Shown in pieces: positions 59,693 through 60,455 of a DNA stretch of 60,455 nucleotides. Below the pieces are notes generated by a model. It searched no databases. It saw nothing but the letters and a program-made list of their open reading frames with translations, and was not told the DNA's origin. The translations under genes were made by a program, and so were the position numbers. Source of the stretch: an uncultured Bacteroides sp. (GTDB taxonomy: Bacteria > Bacteroidota > Bacteroidia > Bacteroidales > Bacteroidaceae); assembly GCA_949289295.1 (NCBI GenBank), contig CASENM010000021.1, forward strand, positions 1 through 60,455. The letters run 5' to 3'. Every line of letters begins with the position of its first letter. Within the stretch, counting starts at the first letter, position 1.

Positions 59693-60160
59693 ATGACTAA
59701 AGAAGAACGTATTCAAAAAGCGGTGTCCCTGTTCAAGGAAGGATATAACTGCTCGCAATCGGTAGTTGCGGCTTATGCCGACCTGTATGGATTCACTCGT
59801 GAACAGGCTCTGCATATTTCCGCCTCGTTCGGTGGCGGAATCGGACGCATGCGCGAAACTTGTGGGGCGGCATGTGGCATGTTTCTGCTGGCTGGCCTGG
59901 AACGTTGTGCGATAGAAGGGGCCGATCGGGCAAGCAAGGCGGCCAATTACGCACTGGTGCAGGAGCTTGCCGCCAAGTTCAAGGAAGAATGTGGGTCTAT
60001 GCGGTGTGCGGATTTGTTGGGGCTGTCCAAGAAAGAACCGGTTGTTCCTGTTCCTGAAGCCCGTACTCCGCAATATTATGCCAAGCGTCCCTGTCCGAAG
60101 ATGATTGAGACGGCAGCCCGTATCTGGGGGGATTTCCTGGAGAAAGAGGGAAAATTGTAA
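59693..60160 (+). CDS. C-GCAxxG-C-C family protein
   Basis: A 155-residue cysteine-rich protein of the C_GCAxxG_C_C family. Cysteines appear in YNCSQSV, RETCGAACGMFLLAG (the GCAxxG-type core), EECGSMRCADL and RPCPKMI, and could bind a metal or act in redox. The family is often found near membrane redox proteins or transporters, but its function is not known. The frame is open from 59633, but MTKEERIQKAVSLFKEG at 59693 is the standard start. It probably shares a transcript with the dehydrogenase gene before it. Confidence 0.85.
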   Translation: MTKEERIQKAVSLFKEGYNCSQSVVAAYADLYGFTREQALHISASFGGGIGRMRETCGAACGMFLLAGLERCAIEGADRASKAANYALVQELAAKFKEECGSMRCADLLGLSKKEPVVPVPEARTPQYYAKRPCPKMIETAARIWGDFLEKEGKL

Positions 60161-60233
60161 CCGGAAGCCGGGTGCAGATTCCTTATTTCCGAAGTTTTTT
60201 TATTTTTTTGATGCTGAGCATAGCTTTTTTAGC

Positions 60234-60241
60234 TATTTTTG
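60234..60241 (+). promoter_or_regulatory. Promoter -7 element with overlapping inverted repeat
   Basis: TATTTTTGCAC, 55 nt before the ATG at 60296. The inverted repeat ATAGCT (60220-60225) / AGCTAT (60231-60236) overlaps it and could be an operator or a weak hairpin. Confidence 0.45.
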
Positions 60242-60295
60242 CACAGACACAAATAAAAGTGCGATTTATATTACGTTGGATTTTTAATTAAAGCA

Positions 60296-60455
60296 ATGAT
60301 TATGTTGAAAGAAAAAGCAGGTGCTATCGCCGGACAAATCTGGGAAGCACTGAATGGAACTGAGGGTAAGACTCAGAAGCAGATTAAGAAAGAAGCCAAG
60401 CTGAGAGCCGACAAGGATTTGTTTTTAGGTTTGGGTTGGTTGTTGAGAGAAGACA
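60296..60455 (+). CDS. Partial winged-helix domain protein (DUF2582-like)
   Basis: The gene runs off the right edge; 53 codons are visible. The protein starts MIMLKEKAGAIAGQIWEALN, then TEGKTQKQIKKEAKLRADKD and FLGLGWLLRED. This matches the small winged helix-turn-helix proteins of about 70-80 residues (DUF2582) common in Bacteroidota, so only the last third is missing. ATG 60296 or the in-frame ATG at 60302 may be used. Target genes are unknown. Confidence 0.75.
   Translation, partial: MIMLKEKAGAIAGQIWEALNGTEGKTQKQIKKEAKLRADKDLFLGLGWLLRED

Noticed and set aside
1-60455. tRNA or rRNA genes
   Set aside because: No cloverleaf-like gene with GTTCRANNC arm or rRNA segment was recognised by eye; a tRNA scan would be decisive.

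Overview
The window looks like a chromosomal segment of a gut Bacteroidaceae (Bacteroides/Phocaeicola type). The evidence is a SusC/SusD pair, Bacteroidota-style promoters (TAnnTTTG, sometimes with TTTG 19-21 nt upstream) in front of most transcription units, type III glutamine synthetase, class III fructose-bisphosphatase, LL-diaminopimelate aminotransferase, a Nudix-type xylose regulator, and a near-absence of strong Shine-Dalgarno sites. Most of the window is ordinary metabolic chromosome. No tRNA, rRNA, CRISPR array or prophage was seen.

Layout. 0-2.8 kb is scarred by two IS66-family relics: one element end running off the left edge, and a decayed transposase at 2.0-2.8 kb. Between them lie a frameshifted alpha-oxoamine synthase gene and a DUF4377-type lipoprotein. 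2.8-6.9 kb holds miaA, a lipid kinase, kdsA and serS. 7.1-11.8 kb is a three-gene glycogen operon (debranching enzyme, GT-B glycogen synthase-like protein, GH57 protein). 12.1-14.8 kb is an ammonium operon (outer-membrane protein, PII, AmtB). 14.9-18.7 kb has DUF4270 lipoprotein and a half-length GT5-like protein on the minus strand, then panC-panD. 18.8-26.6 kb has SusC, SusD and a phosphoesterase/beta-propeller protein. 26.7-34 kb on the minus strand holds dapL-glnN and a transporter-fbp pair. 34-41 kb has YitT plus a Crp/Fnr regulator, an acyl-CoA synthetase with a surface-repeat protein, a TPR/HTH regulator and a small lipoprotein. 41-45 kb on the minus strand has a cytoplasmic GH13 amylase, fabD and thiD. 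45-50.4 kb is the xylose operon xylR-xylB-xylA-xylE. 50.5-60.5 kb is housekeeping: mannose-1-phosphate guanylyltransferase, tpx, popT, TPR protein, glnS, rarA, a D-2-hydroxyacid dehydrogenase, a redox-cysteine protein and a partial winged-helix gene.

Themes. Nitrogen assimilation (PII, AmtB, GlnN, DapL) and glucan storage or use (glycogen operon, GT5-like, GH13, class III FBPase) recur. Two of the glucan proteins look catalytically incomplete: the GH57 protein has Ser and Glu where the nucleophile Glu and acid Asp are expected, and the GT5-like protein has no KxGGL motif and no C-terminal domain.

The most notable non-coding structure is a dispersed repeat at three intergenic sites. It is a 16-nt quasi-palindrome (AAACGC-4-GCGTTT) iterated 3-4 times, almost always every 22 nt. 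A second palindromic repeat family sits between two convergent gene pairs. A candidate small RNA of about 90 nt, with its own promoter and terminator, lies before rarA.
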